From the NCBI RefSeq assembly GCF_024345415.1, contig NZ_JAGQBB010000011.1, forward strand, positions 1-64,000: a stretch of 64,000 bases of DNA, read 5' to 3'. Below, in pieces: positions 18,014 through 26,258 of this stretch. Within the stretch, counting starts at the first letter, position 1. Every line of letters begins with the position of its first letter. The DNA comes from Synechococcus sp. Tobar12-5m-g. Lineage in GTDB: Bacteria > Cyanobacteriota > Cyanobacteriia > PCC-6307 > Cyanobiaceae. The position numbers were made by a program, and so were the translations under genes. The notes beneath the pieces were generated by a model, which had not been told where the DNA came from, made no database searches, and worked only from the letters and a program-made list of their open reading frames with translations.

Positions 18014-18208
18014 TTGTCTCTGCAAGCTCCCTTGCCGAACCTGGTGCCCGAAGCGATCCTTGCCGTCGTCGTTCCGTTCCTGTTCAAGCTGGTGGGGGCG
18101 GTCGCCAACGGGTCCAAACAGATGGCACCAGACGTGGAGGGGCTCGGCGGCAACGGCTTTCCCGGGATCCTGATCCCGCTGGCCCTGCAAAGCCCCGCGC
18201 CGAACTGA
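18014..18208 (+). CDS. Small hypothetical protein with one hydrophobic segment
   Basis: A TTG-initiated frame of 64 codons in the gap between the phosphatase and the pyruvyltransferase. Third codon positions are mostly G or C, as in real genes here, and it contains a hydrophobic stretch PEAILAVVVPFLFKLVGAV. No ATG, no clear ribosome-binding site and no recognised family. It may be a small membrane protein or a chance frame. Confidence 0.25.
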   Translation: MSLQAPLPNLVPEAILAVVVPFLFKLVGAVANGSKQMAPDVEGLGGNGFPGILIPLALQSPAPN

Positions 18209-18230
18209 ACCGGCGCTTCCAGGGAGCGGC

Positions 18231-19295
18231 TCAGGGCAAGGCAGTGGGCGGGCTGACCAGCCCCTGGACCAGCAACGCCCGGTGAACATGGGTGCCCTGT
18301 CTTTGGCGTTGGATCGCCGCCGAATCGGTTGGACGATCCAGAAGCCCTAGCCAGCTTTCGCAGAGCCGCTCGGCCACGAGAGGTTCATGGAGATCCACGC
18401 ACGGGCAGCCGATTCCCTCAGCTGCTGAGCGCACCTTGGGGTCGTAGCTGAGGGCTGCGCAGGGGGCTCCGGAGAGGGCCGCCAGGATCAACCCGTGGAG
18501 CCTCATGGCGATCACCAACCCGGCGCCGGCGAACCAAGCCTGGGCGGCTTCGGGGCTGCTGACCTCCACCAGGCTGCTGCGGCTCGCGAGTCTTGCAGGC
18601 AACCAGCCACGTCGATCCAGCTCCTCGAGCAGTCCCCGATCCTGGTCGAGGTGAAAGGGAAGCCAATGCACCGGCCGCCCGCCCTGCTCCGCCAGCTGAT
18701 CGAGGGCGGCGAGCAGCACCAGCCATCGCCCCTGATCGAGCAGGGGGCTCTGGCGCCAGCAAAGGATGATCGGGCCACCGGCCCCCGTCCAGGGCTGGGG
18801 CGGCAGTCCCCACACCGGGTCCGTGCCGATCGGGGCGTGAACCCCCCAGCGGGCCGCCAGGGCGGCGGAATCCGGATCGCGCCAGCTGATCCCACTGGCC
18901 AGGGGCAGCACCATCCGCACCAGGGCCCAGCTACGCCGGCGCCTCAAGGGACCCAGTCCCTGGCCCCAGAGCAGCACCGGCTTGCCCTGGAGCCGGGCGG
19001 CCACGATCAGTGCCACGTAGTAGAGGAGGCTGTTGAAGCTGGTGGCGTCCTGCAGCAGGCTGCCGCCGCCAAGCACCACGGCATCGCAGCCACCAAGAGC
19101 CCTCAGCACCGCCCGCAGGTTGCGGCGGGGGCAGGTGGCCACGGCGAAGCAGGCTTCCACCTGGGCCTGGTCGTGGGCAGTGACCACAGGCACCTGGTCT
19201 GGCGGCAACTGGCCCAGCAGAACCGCCAGCAGGGCGTCGTCGCCGAGGTTGTGTTCCCCGTAGTAACCGCAGAGCAGCACTTTTTTACACAACAC
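18231..19295 (-). CDS. csaB: Polysaccharide pyruvyl transferase (CsaB-like)
   Basis: Transferase that adds ketal-linked pyruvate from phosphoenolpyruvate to a cell-wall-associated polysaccharide; in CsaB systems the pyruvylated glycan anchors S-layer proteins. The family signature is clear: LCGYYGEHNLGDDALLAVLL at the N-terminus, DAVVLGGGSLLQDATS, GKPVLLWGQGLGPL, GISWRDPDSA and the C-terminal VIAMRLHGLILAALSGAPCA. The frame is open far upstream, but family proteins start just before KKVLLCGYYG; the GTG at 19295 gives 354 residues. The gene is divergent from the zinc-ribbon gene at 19536. Confidence 0.88.
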   Translation of the reverse strand: MLCKKVLLCGYYGEHNLGDDALLAVLLGQLPPDQVPVVTAHDQAQVEACFAVATCPRRNLRAVLRALGGCDAVVLGGGSLLQDATSFNSLLYYVALIVAARLQGKPVLLWGQGLGPLRRRRSWALVRMVLPLASGISWRDPDSAALAARWGVHAPIGTDPVWGLPPQPWTGAGGPIILCWRQSPLLDQGRWLVLLAALDQLAEQGGRPVHWLPFHLDQDRGLLEELDRRGWLPARLASRSSLVEVSSPEAAQAWFAGAGLVIAMRLHGLILAALSGAPCAALSYDPKVRSAAEGIGCPCVDLHEPLVAERLCESWLGLLDRPTDSAAIQRQRQGTHVHRALLVQGLVSPPTALP

Positions 19296-19535
19296 CGGCT
19301 GGGCAGCCAAAAAGCCTGAAGAACTCTGCGGCGAAGCATCGCACCACCACCGCGGCCCCGCCCGATGCCTGCCCCTGCATCTGCTGCCGACCCCCTGAAC
19401 CCTCTGCTGGCTGCTGTGTTCTCGCCTTCCCGCTCGAAGGCCCGCTCCGGCATCCTTCGACCCCGGCCCGCCTGGCTCCCCCATCCCCGCCACCTGCTGC
19501 CCAGGTCGCGCGGGGGGCTTGAAGCCTTGGGGACC

Positions 19536-21110
19536 ATGCCTTCTACACCTATCTGTCCCATGATCGGCTGGATTGGATCTATCCCGGCATTGGCACAACT
19601 CGTTCCTGGCGTCAACGACCTTGCCACCCTCTACCCAGAGGTGGCGAAGGAAGCTGACGGCTGGGACCCTTCGTCGGTCACTCCTGGCAGCAGCAAAAAG
19701 CTGTCCTGGCGATGCGAAAAGGGACACACCTGGCTCGCAAAGGTAAACGATAGAACACCTCCACAAAACAACGGTTGCCCTGTTTGTGGAGGTAGGCAGG
19801 TACTTGCAGGGTTCAACGACCTCGACACTCTTTTTCCGGAGGTTGCAGCAGAGGCTGATGGGTGGGACCCAAGAATAGTGACAGAAAAATCGCACAGGAA
19901 GCTGCCTTGGCGTTGTGAGAAAGGCCACACTTGGGAAGCGGTAGTGGCTAACAGAACACCACCAAACCCAGCTGGCTGTCCTTTCTGCTCAGGGCTCTAC
20001 GCAATAAAAGGTATCAATGATCTTGCCACTCTATTCCCTGAAGTCGCATCGGAAGCAGATGGCTGGGACCCTTGTATAGAGTTACCTAAGTCACACAAGA
20101 AGCGTCGTTGGCGTTGTGCAAAGAGTCACAACTGGCAAGCAAGGATAAGCAAAAGAACTCCCCCCGTTAGTCAGGGATGCCCAGTATGTTCAGGCCATCA
20201 AGTGCTTGTTGGATACAATGACCTTGCCACCCTTTACCCAGAGGTAGCAAAAGAGGCTGTGGGCTGGGACCCAACAACGGTTACGGCTGGGAGTAACAAA
20301 AAACTTTCGTGGCGTTGTGAAAAAGGCCACACTTGGAACGCAATGGTAAACATCAGAACTCCTCCCTCAAGTCATGGCTGTCCCTTTTGCTGTGGAAAAC
20401 AAGTGCTTGTTGGTTATAACGACCTTGCCACCCTTTATCCAATGGTGGCAAAGGATGCCGTGGGCTGGGACCCAACAACTGTTACGGCCGGGAGTAACAA
20501 AAAACTTTCGTGGTGTTGTGCAAAAGGCCACACCTGGAACGCCGCTGTTGGAAGCCGAACTCCTCCAAGAAACGGAAGGTGCCCAACTTGCCTTGGCAAA
20601 CAAGTGCTTGCTGGGTTCAACGACCTCACTTCCCAGTTCCCAGAAATTGCAGCTGAGGCTGACGGATGGGACCCCACAACAGTTACTGTGAAGTCCAATA
20701 GAATTTTACCCTGGAACTGCAACCAAGGGCACACTTGGCTTGCATCCGTAGCAAACAGAACGCCCCCAACTAGCAGCGGTTGTCCAGAGTGTGCTGAATA
20801 CGGCTTCAAACCAGGTTTACCAGCCTGGTTCTACCTCCTTGAGCGACCAGGAGAGCAGCAGCTCGGAGTCACCAACTACAAGGAGGACCGCCTCCGCACC
20901 CACGCCAATTTCGGCTGGCAGGAGCTGGAGGTGATTGGACCCTTCCCTGGCGACCAGGTGCTGGCTCTTGAGACGAAGCTGAAGCAGTGGCTCCGCAAGG
21001 AGGTGGGTCTGGTGCCAGGCACTCGCGAAAACTGGTTCACCGCACAGCTGGAGGTGAGGTCGTTGGCTGAGCTGAAGGCACGAAGCGGCGTAGTCAATCA
21101 CCTCTTCTGA
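19536..21110 (+). CDS. Six-fold treble-clef zinc-ribbon protein with C-terminal GIY-YIG-like domain
   Basis: Accessory protein of about 524 residues. It contains six tandem units of about 67 residues, each running from NDLATLYPEVA through GWDP and WRCEKGHTW to RTPP and a final GCPxC; the cysteine, the histidine of GH and the CPxC pair look like zinc ligands of the DUF4379 treble-clef domain. Residues after the sixth unit (WFYLLERPGEQQLGVTN, RLRTHANFGWQEL, LALETKLKQWL) resemble a GIY-YIG nuclease; the usual second tyrosine is Gln in QLG, while arginine and glutamate candidates remain. Start uncertain: ATG at 19536 or 19560; the frame is open from 19365. The repeat part has lower GC than its neighbours, suggesting transfer. 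Family members are linked to DNA-restriction-type enzymes, but its function is unknown. Confidence 0.75.
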   Translation: MPSTPICPMIGWIGSIPALAQLVPGVNDLATLYPEVAKEADGWDPSSVTPGSSKKLSWRCEKGHTWLAKVNDRTPPQNNGCPVCGGRQVLAGFNDLDTLFPEVAAEADGWDPRIVTEKSHRKLPWRCEKGHTWEAVVANRTPPNPAGCPFCSGLYAIKGINDLATLFPEVASEADGWDPCIELPKSHKKRRWRCAKSHNWQARISKRTPPVSQGCPVCSGHQVLVGYNDLATLYPEVAKEAVGWDPTTVTAGSNKKLSWRCEKGHTWNAMVNIRTPPSSHGCPFCCGKQVLVGYNDLATLYPMVAKDAVGWDPTTVTAGSNKKLSWCCAKGHTWNAAVGSRTPPRNGRCPTCLGKQVLAGFNDLTSQFPEIAAEADGWDPTTVTVKSNRILPWNCNQGHTWLASVANRTPPTSSGCPECAEYGFKPGLPAWFYLLERPGEQQLGVTNYKEDRLRTHANFGWQELEVIGPFPGDQVLALETKLKQWLRKEVGLVPGTRENWFTAQLEVRSLAELKARSGVVNHLF

Positions 21111-21160
21111 CCTTCTGTGAGTTATTACCTGGCGCCTCTGGTGCTGCTGCATAGGGAAAA

Positions 21161-21272
21161 GTGCGTCGCTCGACCGCCTGCGGCTTCCAGCTGAGCGGCG
21201 CCCACAACGCCGCGAAGAACATCCTCAACCGAGCGCTCGAAGGTTGAACCGGAGGATCAGCCGATGCCTCCG
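21161..21272 (+). pseudogene. IS200/IS605 TnpB C-terminal tail and end hairpin
   Basis: A frame of 28 codons reads STACGFQLSGAHNAAKNILN and RALEG before a TGA at 21245-21247. This matches the extreme C-terminus of TnpB, after its zinc ribbon (CG...NAAKNIL). Three bases later lies an inverted repeat CGGAGG (21250-21255)/CCTCCG (21267-21272), fitting the subterminal hairpin of such elements. The rest of the gene is gone. Confidence 0.65.
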
Positions 21273-21410
21273 TTGTTGCAACATGCCGCAAGTTTCGGGG
21301 GTTCCTCTCCTTTGGGGCCGCCCTGCCCTGGCCCTGTAGGAGCTGGCCGCCGCCTCCCCTGCTGCCGCCCACCTTGCGGCGGAAGTTCTCGTGAGCCATC
21401 ATCGGTATGC

Positions 21411-21635
21411 ATGAATAGCCACCAATCAATGGACAACACTGATGTACTTTACAATGGAACGACATACAGAAACTGGCGGATAAAGTCAATCACCAAAACT
21501 CCATATGGTTACATGTACGAGACAGCCGGACCTGGTCAAGAATTTTCAGGGATCATGCCAGGACTTCCGCATGAATCTATTGATGAATGCCTTAGAGCTG
21601 CAAAGGCAAGCATAGATACTGCCTTAGGGGTTTGA
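21411..21635 (+). CDS. Small hypothetical protein
   Basis: Frame of 74 codons from the ATG at 21411 (a second ATG is at 21429). The sequence has a beta-like N-terminal half (YNGTTYRNWRIKSITKTPY) and an acidic helix at the end (HESIDECLRAAKASIDTAL), the layout of small single-domain proteins. It is AT-richer than the core genome and sits between two transposase remnants, so it is probably acquired. No family recognised. Confidence 0.5.
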   Translation: MNSHQSMDNTDVLYNGTTYRNWRIKSITKTPYGYMYETAGPGQEFSGIMPGLPHESIDECLRAAKASIDTALGV

Positions 21636-21639
21636 CAGC

Positions 21640-21861
21640 ACCGACCGACGGCAGTGACAGCAGCACCGCCGGAGCCCGCCCCTGTTGCCGCAGGGTGGCG
21701 GACACCGTCAGCAGTCGGCTGCAACGGGCGGCAGCGCTGGCGCCCTGGACACCAAGGCTGATTTTTCGCTGAATCACCGACAGGCGCAGTGCTCATACTC
21801 CTGCGGAGAAGCCAGCGTCTACGGCGGCGTTGTTGCTGAGTTCGATGCCGGGTTGATCCAG
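21640..21861 (-). pseudogene. IS66-family transposase, C-terminal fragment
   Basis: Minus-strand reading gives LLDQPGIELSNNAA, then a nine-codon intrusion ending in a stop, then ALRLSVIQRKISLGVQGASA and RCSRLLTVSATLRQQGR. This is the C-terminal region of IS66 transposases with the conserved NNAAERALR junction interrupted. It is the part missing from the remnant at 12620-13735, though on the other strand and 8 kb away. Confidence 0.7.
21798..21830 (-). repeat. Short GC-rich dispersed repeat, copy C (weaker match)
   Basis: The intrusion that splits the IS66 NNAA/ALR junction. Its minus strand contains CCGTAG and GGCTTC spaced as in copy B (59598-59673), followed by a CCGC-containing block. The similarity to copies A and B is partial. 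Confidence 0.35.
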
Positions 21862-22048
21862 CAAAGCAAGACCCAGGTGGCCGCTCTGCCCTGCAGCATC
21901 TCCGCCAGCTGCGCACGGTGTGGCCCCATGCTGTTCGTTTCATACTGTCCCGTGTCAACCCCCCGCAGCCGCAGGCCAGCTTCATTGTTGGCGCAGCGGT
22001 GGGGGCGCGGGATCCGTACATTACGGATCACCCAGGGCGAAGCCAGCC

Positions 22049-22348
22049 ATGCATGCCCTCTCCCTGCCCACCTGGTGGATCCACATCGCCTCGGTGATCG
22101 AGTGGTTGTTGGCGATCGTGGCCGTGGTGAGCTGGGGTGAACGGCGCCAGGAAGGGGAATGGCGCTGGATTGCCATGGCGATGCTGCCGGCCCTGGTGAG
22201 CGCCATGGCGGCCTGCACCTGGCATCTGTTCGACAACCCCGAACAGCTCAAGGGCCTGGTGGTGTTGCAGGCGTTCACCACCCTGCTCGGCAATGGGGCC
22301 CTGGCCGCCGCCGCCTGGAATCTGCTGCCAGCGGAGACGAGGGCATGA
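22049..22348 (+). CDS. DUF2499 (Ycf49-like) membrane protein
   Basis: Membrane protein of 99 residues of the DUF2499 family, found in cyanobacteria and plastids (Ycf49). It starts MHALSLPTWWIHIASVIEW, a well-conserved opening, and has about three hydrophobic segments (LLAIVAVVSWG, MLPALVSAMAACTWHLF, AFTTLLGNGALAAAAW). Its TGA overlaps the ATG of the DUF3593 gene by four bases, so the two are probably translated together. The role is unknown; conservation in phototrophs suggests a thylakoid or plasma membrane function. Confidence 0.88.
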   Translation: MHALSLPTWWIHIASVIEWLLAIVAVVSWGERRQEGEWRWIAMAMLPALVSAMAACTWHLFDNPEQLKGLVVLQAFTTLLGNGALAAAAWNLLPAETRA

Positions 22349-22704
22349 GCGGGATCCTCTCCAGTACGGGCGTCTGGCTGCTGGAACCCCTGGCCTCGAT
22401 CGATCCCGCTCCCCTGTTCGTGCTCTCCCTGCTGCCCTATCTGGCCTTTCTGCGCTGGGCCGGCGCCAGCAAGCGGATGCCAAAGCTGGCCCTGCGGGGG
22501 TTCCAATTCACCCTGGTGTTCGTGGCCGTCACCATCGTCGCCGCGGTGATCGCGCAGCAGCAATTCGGCCGTCAGCTGGCCGATGTGGATGGATTGCACG
22601 GCGGTGCCGAGGCGTTCCTCACGGTCGGCAACCTGATGATCCTGCTGGGCTTCCGCCAGGACCCAACCACCACCATGGAACCGCCGGGTGATCCAGGCGC
22701 CTGA
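22345..22704 (+). CDS. DUF3593 membrane protein
   Basis: Small membrane protein of 119 residues of a family restricted to oxygenic phototrophs. Three hydrophobic segments are visible: LASIDPAPLFVLSLLPYLAF, FTLVFVAVTIVAAVIAQQ and AFLTVGNLMILLGF. The ATG at 22345 overlaps the stop of the DUF2499 gene. The next gene starts four bases after its stop, so three genes form one tight operon. No function is known. Confidence 0.85.
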   Translation: MSGILSSTGVWLLEPLASIDPAPLFVLSLLPYLAFLRWAGASKRMPKLALRGFQFTLVFVAVTIVAAVIAQQQFGRQLADVDGLHGGAEAFLTVGNLMILLGFRQDPTTTMEPPGDPGA

Positions 22705-22708
22705 TCCG

Positions 22709-23818
22709 ATGCCCTGCCTCCTGGCGACGCTGCGCAACGGCGCTTTGCTGGCTTTCAGCCTGGTGGCCCTGGGCCTTCCTGGGCAGGCGAACCCGGTCCT
22801 GCGGGTCGGAGTCACGGACGGATCCCAGCCCTGCAACTTTCGGGACGGGGGTTCCTGGCGCGGCATTGCGGTGGATCTGTGGAGCCGCATCGCCACCGAA
22901 GAGGGCCTTCCCTATGTGATCCAAGCCCAGCCCGACACCGCCACCCTCCTGGAGGCTGTGGAACGCGGTGATCTCGACATCGCCGTTGGCTGCCTGAACG
23001 TGTCGCCGGAGCGGTTGCAGCGGTTCCGGTTTACCTTGCCGTTCCAGGAGGAGGGCCAGGCGGTGCTGGTGCGGCGCAGCCGGCTCGACGTGGGCCGCGC
23101 CACGGCGCTGGCCCTGCTCAGTCCGGATCTGCTCCGGCTCCTCGGGGGGTTCCTGATGGCAACGGCGGTGGTGACCGTCGCCCTCTGGCGGATCGAGGGC
23201 CTTGGCCACCACCCCAGCACCGAGCGCGATGGCCGCAGGCGCTCCTTCGCCAAGATGTTTCAGATTCTGGCGACCGGTCCTGGCACCAACACCGTCGCCG
23301 TCACCACCCGCGGGCACGCCCTGGTGCTGGTGAGCTACCTCATCCGCATCGTCTCGGCGTCCTTGCTGGTCAGCTTCGTGACCCTGAACGTGGTGCGGCA
23401 ACCCCAGTTCGGCGGCCAGGATTCGATCCGTTCCCTCGACGATCTGGCCGGCAAGCGGGTCGGGGCCCGGCGGGGCAGCGTGAGCGAGGAGCTGCTCAGA
23501 AGCCTGAACCGAGGGTCCAGCCGGGCAGCGGTCGAGATCCTTCCCCTCCAGACGATCGAGCAGGCTGGCCCCCTGCTGCTCTCGAAGCGGGCCGACGCGG
23601 TGTTGGCCGACGATCTCCAGCTGCAGTACCTGAGCCAGCAACTCAGTGGCTCCCGCTTCGACCGGGTCCTGCGAGGAATCCGCCCGGAATCCCAGGCCTT
23701 CGCCCTCGGGCCTGCCCTGCCCGAAGCGATCGCCGAGCGGATCGATCGGCGCATCAGTGCGTTCAAGCGCAACGGAGTCGTGGCGGAGCTGCGCAGGAAC
23801 GAACTGAGCCCACCCTGA
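22709..23818 (+). CDS. Ionotropic glutamate receptor-like ligand-gated channel (GluR0-type)
   Basis: Protein of 369 residues with the prokaryotic iGluR architecture: signal peptide (cleavage after LPGQA, about residue 27), first half of a periplasmic amino-acid-binding domain (31-125, LRVGVTDGSQPCNF), first membrane helix (about 141-160), pore loop (about 180-200), second helix (about 203-226), then the second half of the binding domain (236-340, SLDDLAGKRVGARRGS). This split order distinguishes it from an ordinary ABC binding protein. The pore loop reads ATGPGTNTVAV instead of the potassium-channel-like TVGYG of GluR0, so ion selectivity is probably different. ATG 22709 is preferred over a GTG at 22688 that overlaps DUF3593. 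Ligand unknown. Confidence 0.8.
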   Translation: MPCLLATLRNGALLAFSLVALGLPGQANPVLRVGVTDGSQPCNFRDGGSWRGIAVDLWSRIATEEGLPYVIQAQPDTATLLEAVERGDLDIAVGCLNVSPERLQRFRFTLPFQEEGQAVLVRRSRLDVGRATALALLSPDLLRLLGGFLMATAVVTVALWRIEGLGHHPSTERDGRRRSFAKMFQILATGPGTNTVAVTTRGHALVLVSYLIRIVSASLLVSFVTLNVVRQPQFGGQDSIRSLDDLAGKRVGARRGSVSEELLRSLNRGSSRAAVEILPLQTIEQAGPLLLSKRADAVLADDLQLQYLSQQLSGSRFDRVLRGIRPESQAFALGPALPEAIAERIDRRISAFKRNGVVAELRRNELSPP

Positions 23819-23905
23819 GGGCGGCCGCCACTCCGGTGAACAAGTCTTAAGCAGTGGTGGTGGCAGGGGTGTTCCCCCGGAAGATGGGTCGTTGGTTACT
23901 GACCC

Positions 23906-24166
23906 ATGATGATCGCTCCGCTCCTGGCTCTGGCCCCCGCCTCGATCACCTGGTCCCCGAAGGTGGCCCTGGTGATGATCGTCTGCAATGTGATTGCCAT
24001 CGCCATCGGCAAGGCCACGATCAAGTACCCCTCTGAAGGGGCCGCCATGCCCAGCCCCCAGTTCTTCGGTGGTTTCGGCATCGGTGCAGTGCTCGGCACC
24101 ACCAGCCTCGGCCACATTTTCGGCATCGGCGCGATCCAGGGCCTTGCCTCCCGCGGCGTGCTCTGA
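23906..24166 (+). CDS. psaK: Photosystem I subunit PsaK
   Basis: Photosystem I reaction-centre subunit X, 86 residues, a peripheral two-helix thylakoid protein that binds chlorophyll and helps antenna coupling. Helix 1 is VALVMIVCNVIAIAIGKATI; the cytoplasmic loop YPSEGAAMPSPQFFGG and helix 2 with GAVLGTTSLGHIFGIGAI are characteristic. The N-terminal MMIAPLLALAPASITWSP is a short leader. Two ATGs occur at 23906 and 23909. A strong terminator follows at 24201-24227. Confidence 0.95.
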   Translation: MMIAPLLALAPASITWSPKVALVMIVCNVIAIAIGKATIKYPSEGAAMPSPQFFGGFGIGAVLGTTSLGHIFGIGAIQGLASRGVL

Positions 24167-24200
24167 AGCCGTTTAGGCCAACCGTGTTGCCCACAGCTTG

Positions 24201-24227
24201 GGCCGAGGTTTGTCCTCGGCCTTTTTT
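24201..24227 (+). terminator. Rho-independent terminator of psaK
   Basis: A perfect eight-base stem GGCCGAGG/CCTCGGCC with a five-base loop TTTGT is followed directly by six T residues. It lies 35 bases after the psaK stop and ahead of the convergent end of dxs. Confidence 0.9.
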
Positions 24228-24253
24228 GCTTGATCAGCCTTCGGGTGGCTTGA

Positions 24254-26164
24254 TCAAACAGCCAGCGGCTGGCGCCTGAGGGCAAGGACGAAGCGCCCGC
24301 GGATGCGTTCAGCCATCTGGCTCGGGGTGAGCCCCAGGGCCTGCAGGCTCTGGGATGGGCTGGCATGGTCCACCAGGACATCGGCAATGCCGATCCTGAA
24401 CACCGGAACCAGCACGTCGCTGTCGTTTAGGGACTCCACCACGGCGGCGCCGAACCCGCCAGCGATGGCTCCTTCTTCCATCGTCACCACCCGGCCGATG
24501 CGGCGGGCCAGGGGGACGATCAACGCCTCATCGAGGGGCCGCAGGAAGCGGGCATTCACCACCGCCGCCCTGACCCCGTTCTCCTGGAGCAAGCCGGCGG
24601 TGGCCATCGCCGGCGCCACCATGGCTCCGTAGGCCACGATCAACACGTCGTCCCCATCGGCGAGCTGCTCACCCCGTCCGATCTCGAGGGGTTCCCAGCC
24701 TTCCTCGGCGAGCGGCACCCCTTCCCCCTCACCCCTGGGGATGCGGATCGCGCAGGGTCCGTTGTGGTGGATCGCGGTGACAAGCATCCGCTGCAACTCA
24801 GCCTCGTCCTTGGGGGCCATCACCGTGAAATTCGGCACGGCCCGCAGGTAGCTGATGTCGTACTGGCCCTGGTGGGTGGGGCCATCAGCCCCGACGATGC
24901 CGGCCCGGTCGAGCACGAAGGTGACGGCAAGCTTCTGGATGCCCACATCGTGGATGAGCTGGTCGAAGGCTCGCTGCAGGAAGGTGCTGTAAATCGCCAC
25001 GACGGGTTTGAGGCCGGCGGTGGCCATCCCCGCCGCCATGGTGACAGCGTGCTGCTCGGCGATGCCCACATCGAAGTACTGGCTGGGCAGGGCCTTCTCG
25101 AGCAGGTCGAGGCCGGTGCCGGTGGCCATCGCGGCGGTGATCCCCACCACGGTGGGATCCTGCTCGCAAATCTTCACCAGGGTCTGGCCGAACACCTTGC
25201 TGTAACTCGGTGGCTTCGGCTTGCTGGAGGGGAAGGCCTTGCCGGTTTTCAGATCGAAGGCCGACTGGGCGTGGTAGCCCACCTGATCGGCCTCGGCATA
25301 GGGATAGCCCTTGCCCTTGGTGGTGGCCACGTGAACCAGCACTGGACCCTCGCAGCGGTGGGCCGCCTGGAAGGTGCGCACCATGTCGGCGATGTCGTGG
25401 CCATCGACCGGGCCCATGTAGGTGAAGCCCAGCTCCTCGAACACAGCACCCACCTTCGGCACGGACAGCCGTTTCATGCTCCCCTTGAGCGTCTTGAGCT
25501 CGGCCGGCAGCTCGCCGTGCAGGAAGGGCAGGTGCTTCACCGCCTCCTCGGCGCTGCCGGAGAGGAACTGCAGCGGCGGACTGAGCCGCATGCGGTTGAG
25601 GTACGTGGAGAGGGCCCCAACCGGCGGTGAGATCGACATGTCATTGTCGTTGAGCACCACCAGCAGCCGGGTTTTCGGCAGGTGGCCGGCGTGGTTGATC
25701 GCCTCCAGGGCCATGCCGCCGGTGAGGGCTCCATCGCCGATCACTGCCACGCATTTGAAGTCTTCGCCGCGGCGGTCACGGGCCAGGGCCATGCCCAGAG
25801 CCGCCGAGATGCTGGTGGAGGCGTGGCCGGCGCCGAAGTGGTCGAAGCGGCTCTCGCTGCGCTTGAGGTAGCCAGCCACCCCGCCCTGCTGGCGCAGGGT
25901 GTGGAACTGGTTGTAACGGCCGGTGATCAGCTTGTGGGGATAGGCCTGGTGGCCCACATCCCACACCACCCGGTCCCCATCCAGGTCAAGGGTTTGGTAA
26001 AGCGCCAGGGTGAGTTCCACAACCCCCAGGCCCGGGCCGAGGTGGCCACCGCTGGTGGAGACCACCTCCAGATGCTTCTCGCGGATCTGGCGGGCGATGG
26101 CTTCAAGCTCGCCGACGCTCAGTCCATGCAATTGGTTGGGATGGCTCAGCTCACTGAGGTGCAT
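24254..26164 (-). CDS. dxs: 1-deoxy-D-xylulose-5-phosphate synthase
   Basis: First enzyme of the MEP isoprenoid pathway: condenses pyruvate and glyceraldehyde-3-phosphate using thiamine diphosphate, feeding carotenoid, phytol and quinone synthesis. All landmarks of the 636-residue enzyme are present: [18 protein letters not shown], the ThDP/Mg motif [18 protein letters not shown] with NDNDMSIS, the VDGHD turn, [15 protein letters not shown] in the transketolase-type pyrimidine domain and [15 protein letters not shown]. The ATG at 26164 gives the family's usual [12 protein letters not shown] opening. Upstream it diverges from ilvA. Confidence 0.97.
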   Translation of the reverse strand: MHLSELSHPNQLHGLSVGELEAIARQIREKHLEVVSTSGGHLGPGLGVVELTLALYQTLDLDGDRVVWDVGHQAYPHKLITGRYNQFHTLRQQGGVAGYLKRSESRFDHFGAGHASTSISAALGMALARDRRGEDFKCVAVIGDGALTGGMALEAINHAGHLPKTRLLVVLNDNDMSISPPVGALSTYLNRMRLSPPLQFLSGSAEEAVKHLPFLHGELPAELKTLKGSMKRLSVPKVGAVFEELGFTYMGPVDGHDIADMVRTFQAAHRCEGPVLVHVATTKGKGYPYAEADQVGYHAQSAFDLKTGKAFPSSKPKPPSYSKVFGQTLVKICEQDPTVVGITAAMATGTGLDLLEKALPSQYFDVGIAEQHAVTMAAGMATAGLKPVVAIYSTFLQRAFDQLIHDVGIQKLAVTFVLDRAGIVGADGPTHQGQYDISYLRAVPNFTVMAPKDEAELQRMLVTAIHHNGPCAIRIPRGEGEGVPLAEEGWEPLEIGRGEQLADGDDVLIVAYGAMVAPAMATAGLLQENGVRAAVVNARFLRPLDEALIVPLARRIGRVVTMEEGAIAGGFGAAVVESLNDSDVLVPVFRIGIADVLVDHASPSQSLQALGLTPSQMAERIRGRFVLALRRQPLAV

Positions 26165-26258
26165 GCCCCGCCCCGTTCTTTGTTGTTCAATCTACGGGTT
26201 CCGTCCAGGGAAGGGGCCCCATGGCCTTCCCCGCAGGCGCTGTTGCCACACTGGGCCG

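Noticed and set aside
19600-20800. Regular repeats of about 201 bases considered as a CRISPR or satellite array
   Set aside because: They are coding repeats of the zinc-ribbon domain in one open frame with variable third positions, not identical repeats with spacers.
22619-24115. Antisense frame spanning the receptor-channel gene and psaK
   Set aside because: Crosses two well-supported genes on the other strand and resembles no family.
24231-24258. TTGATCA repeats at the end of dxs
   Set aside because: Too short and one copy overlaps the dxs stop region; no regulatory meaning can be supported.
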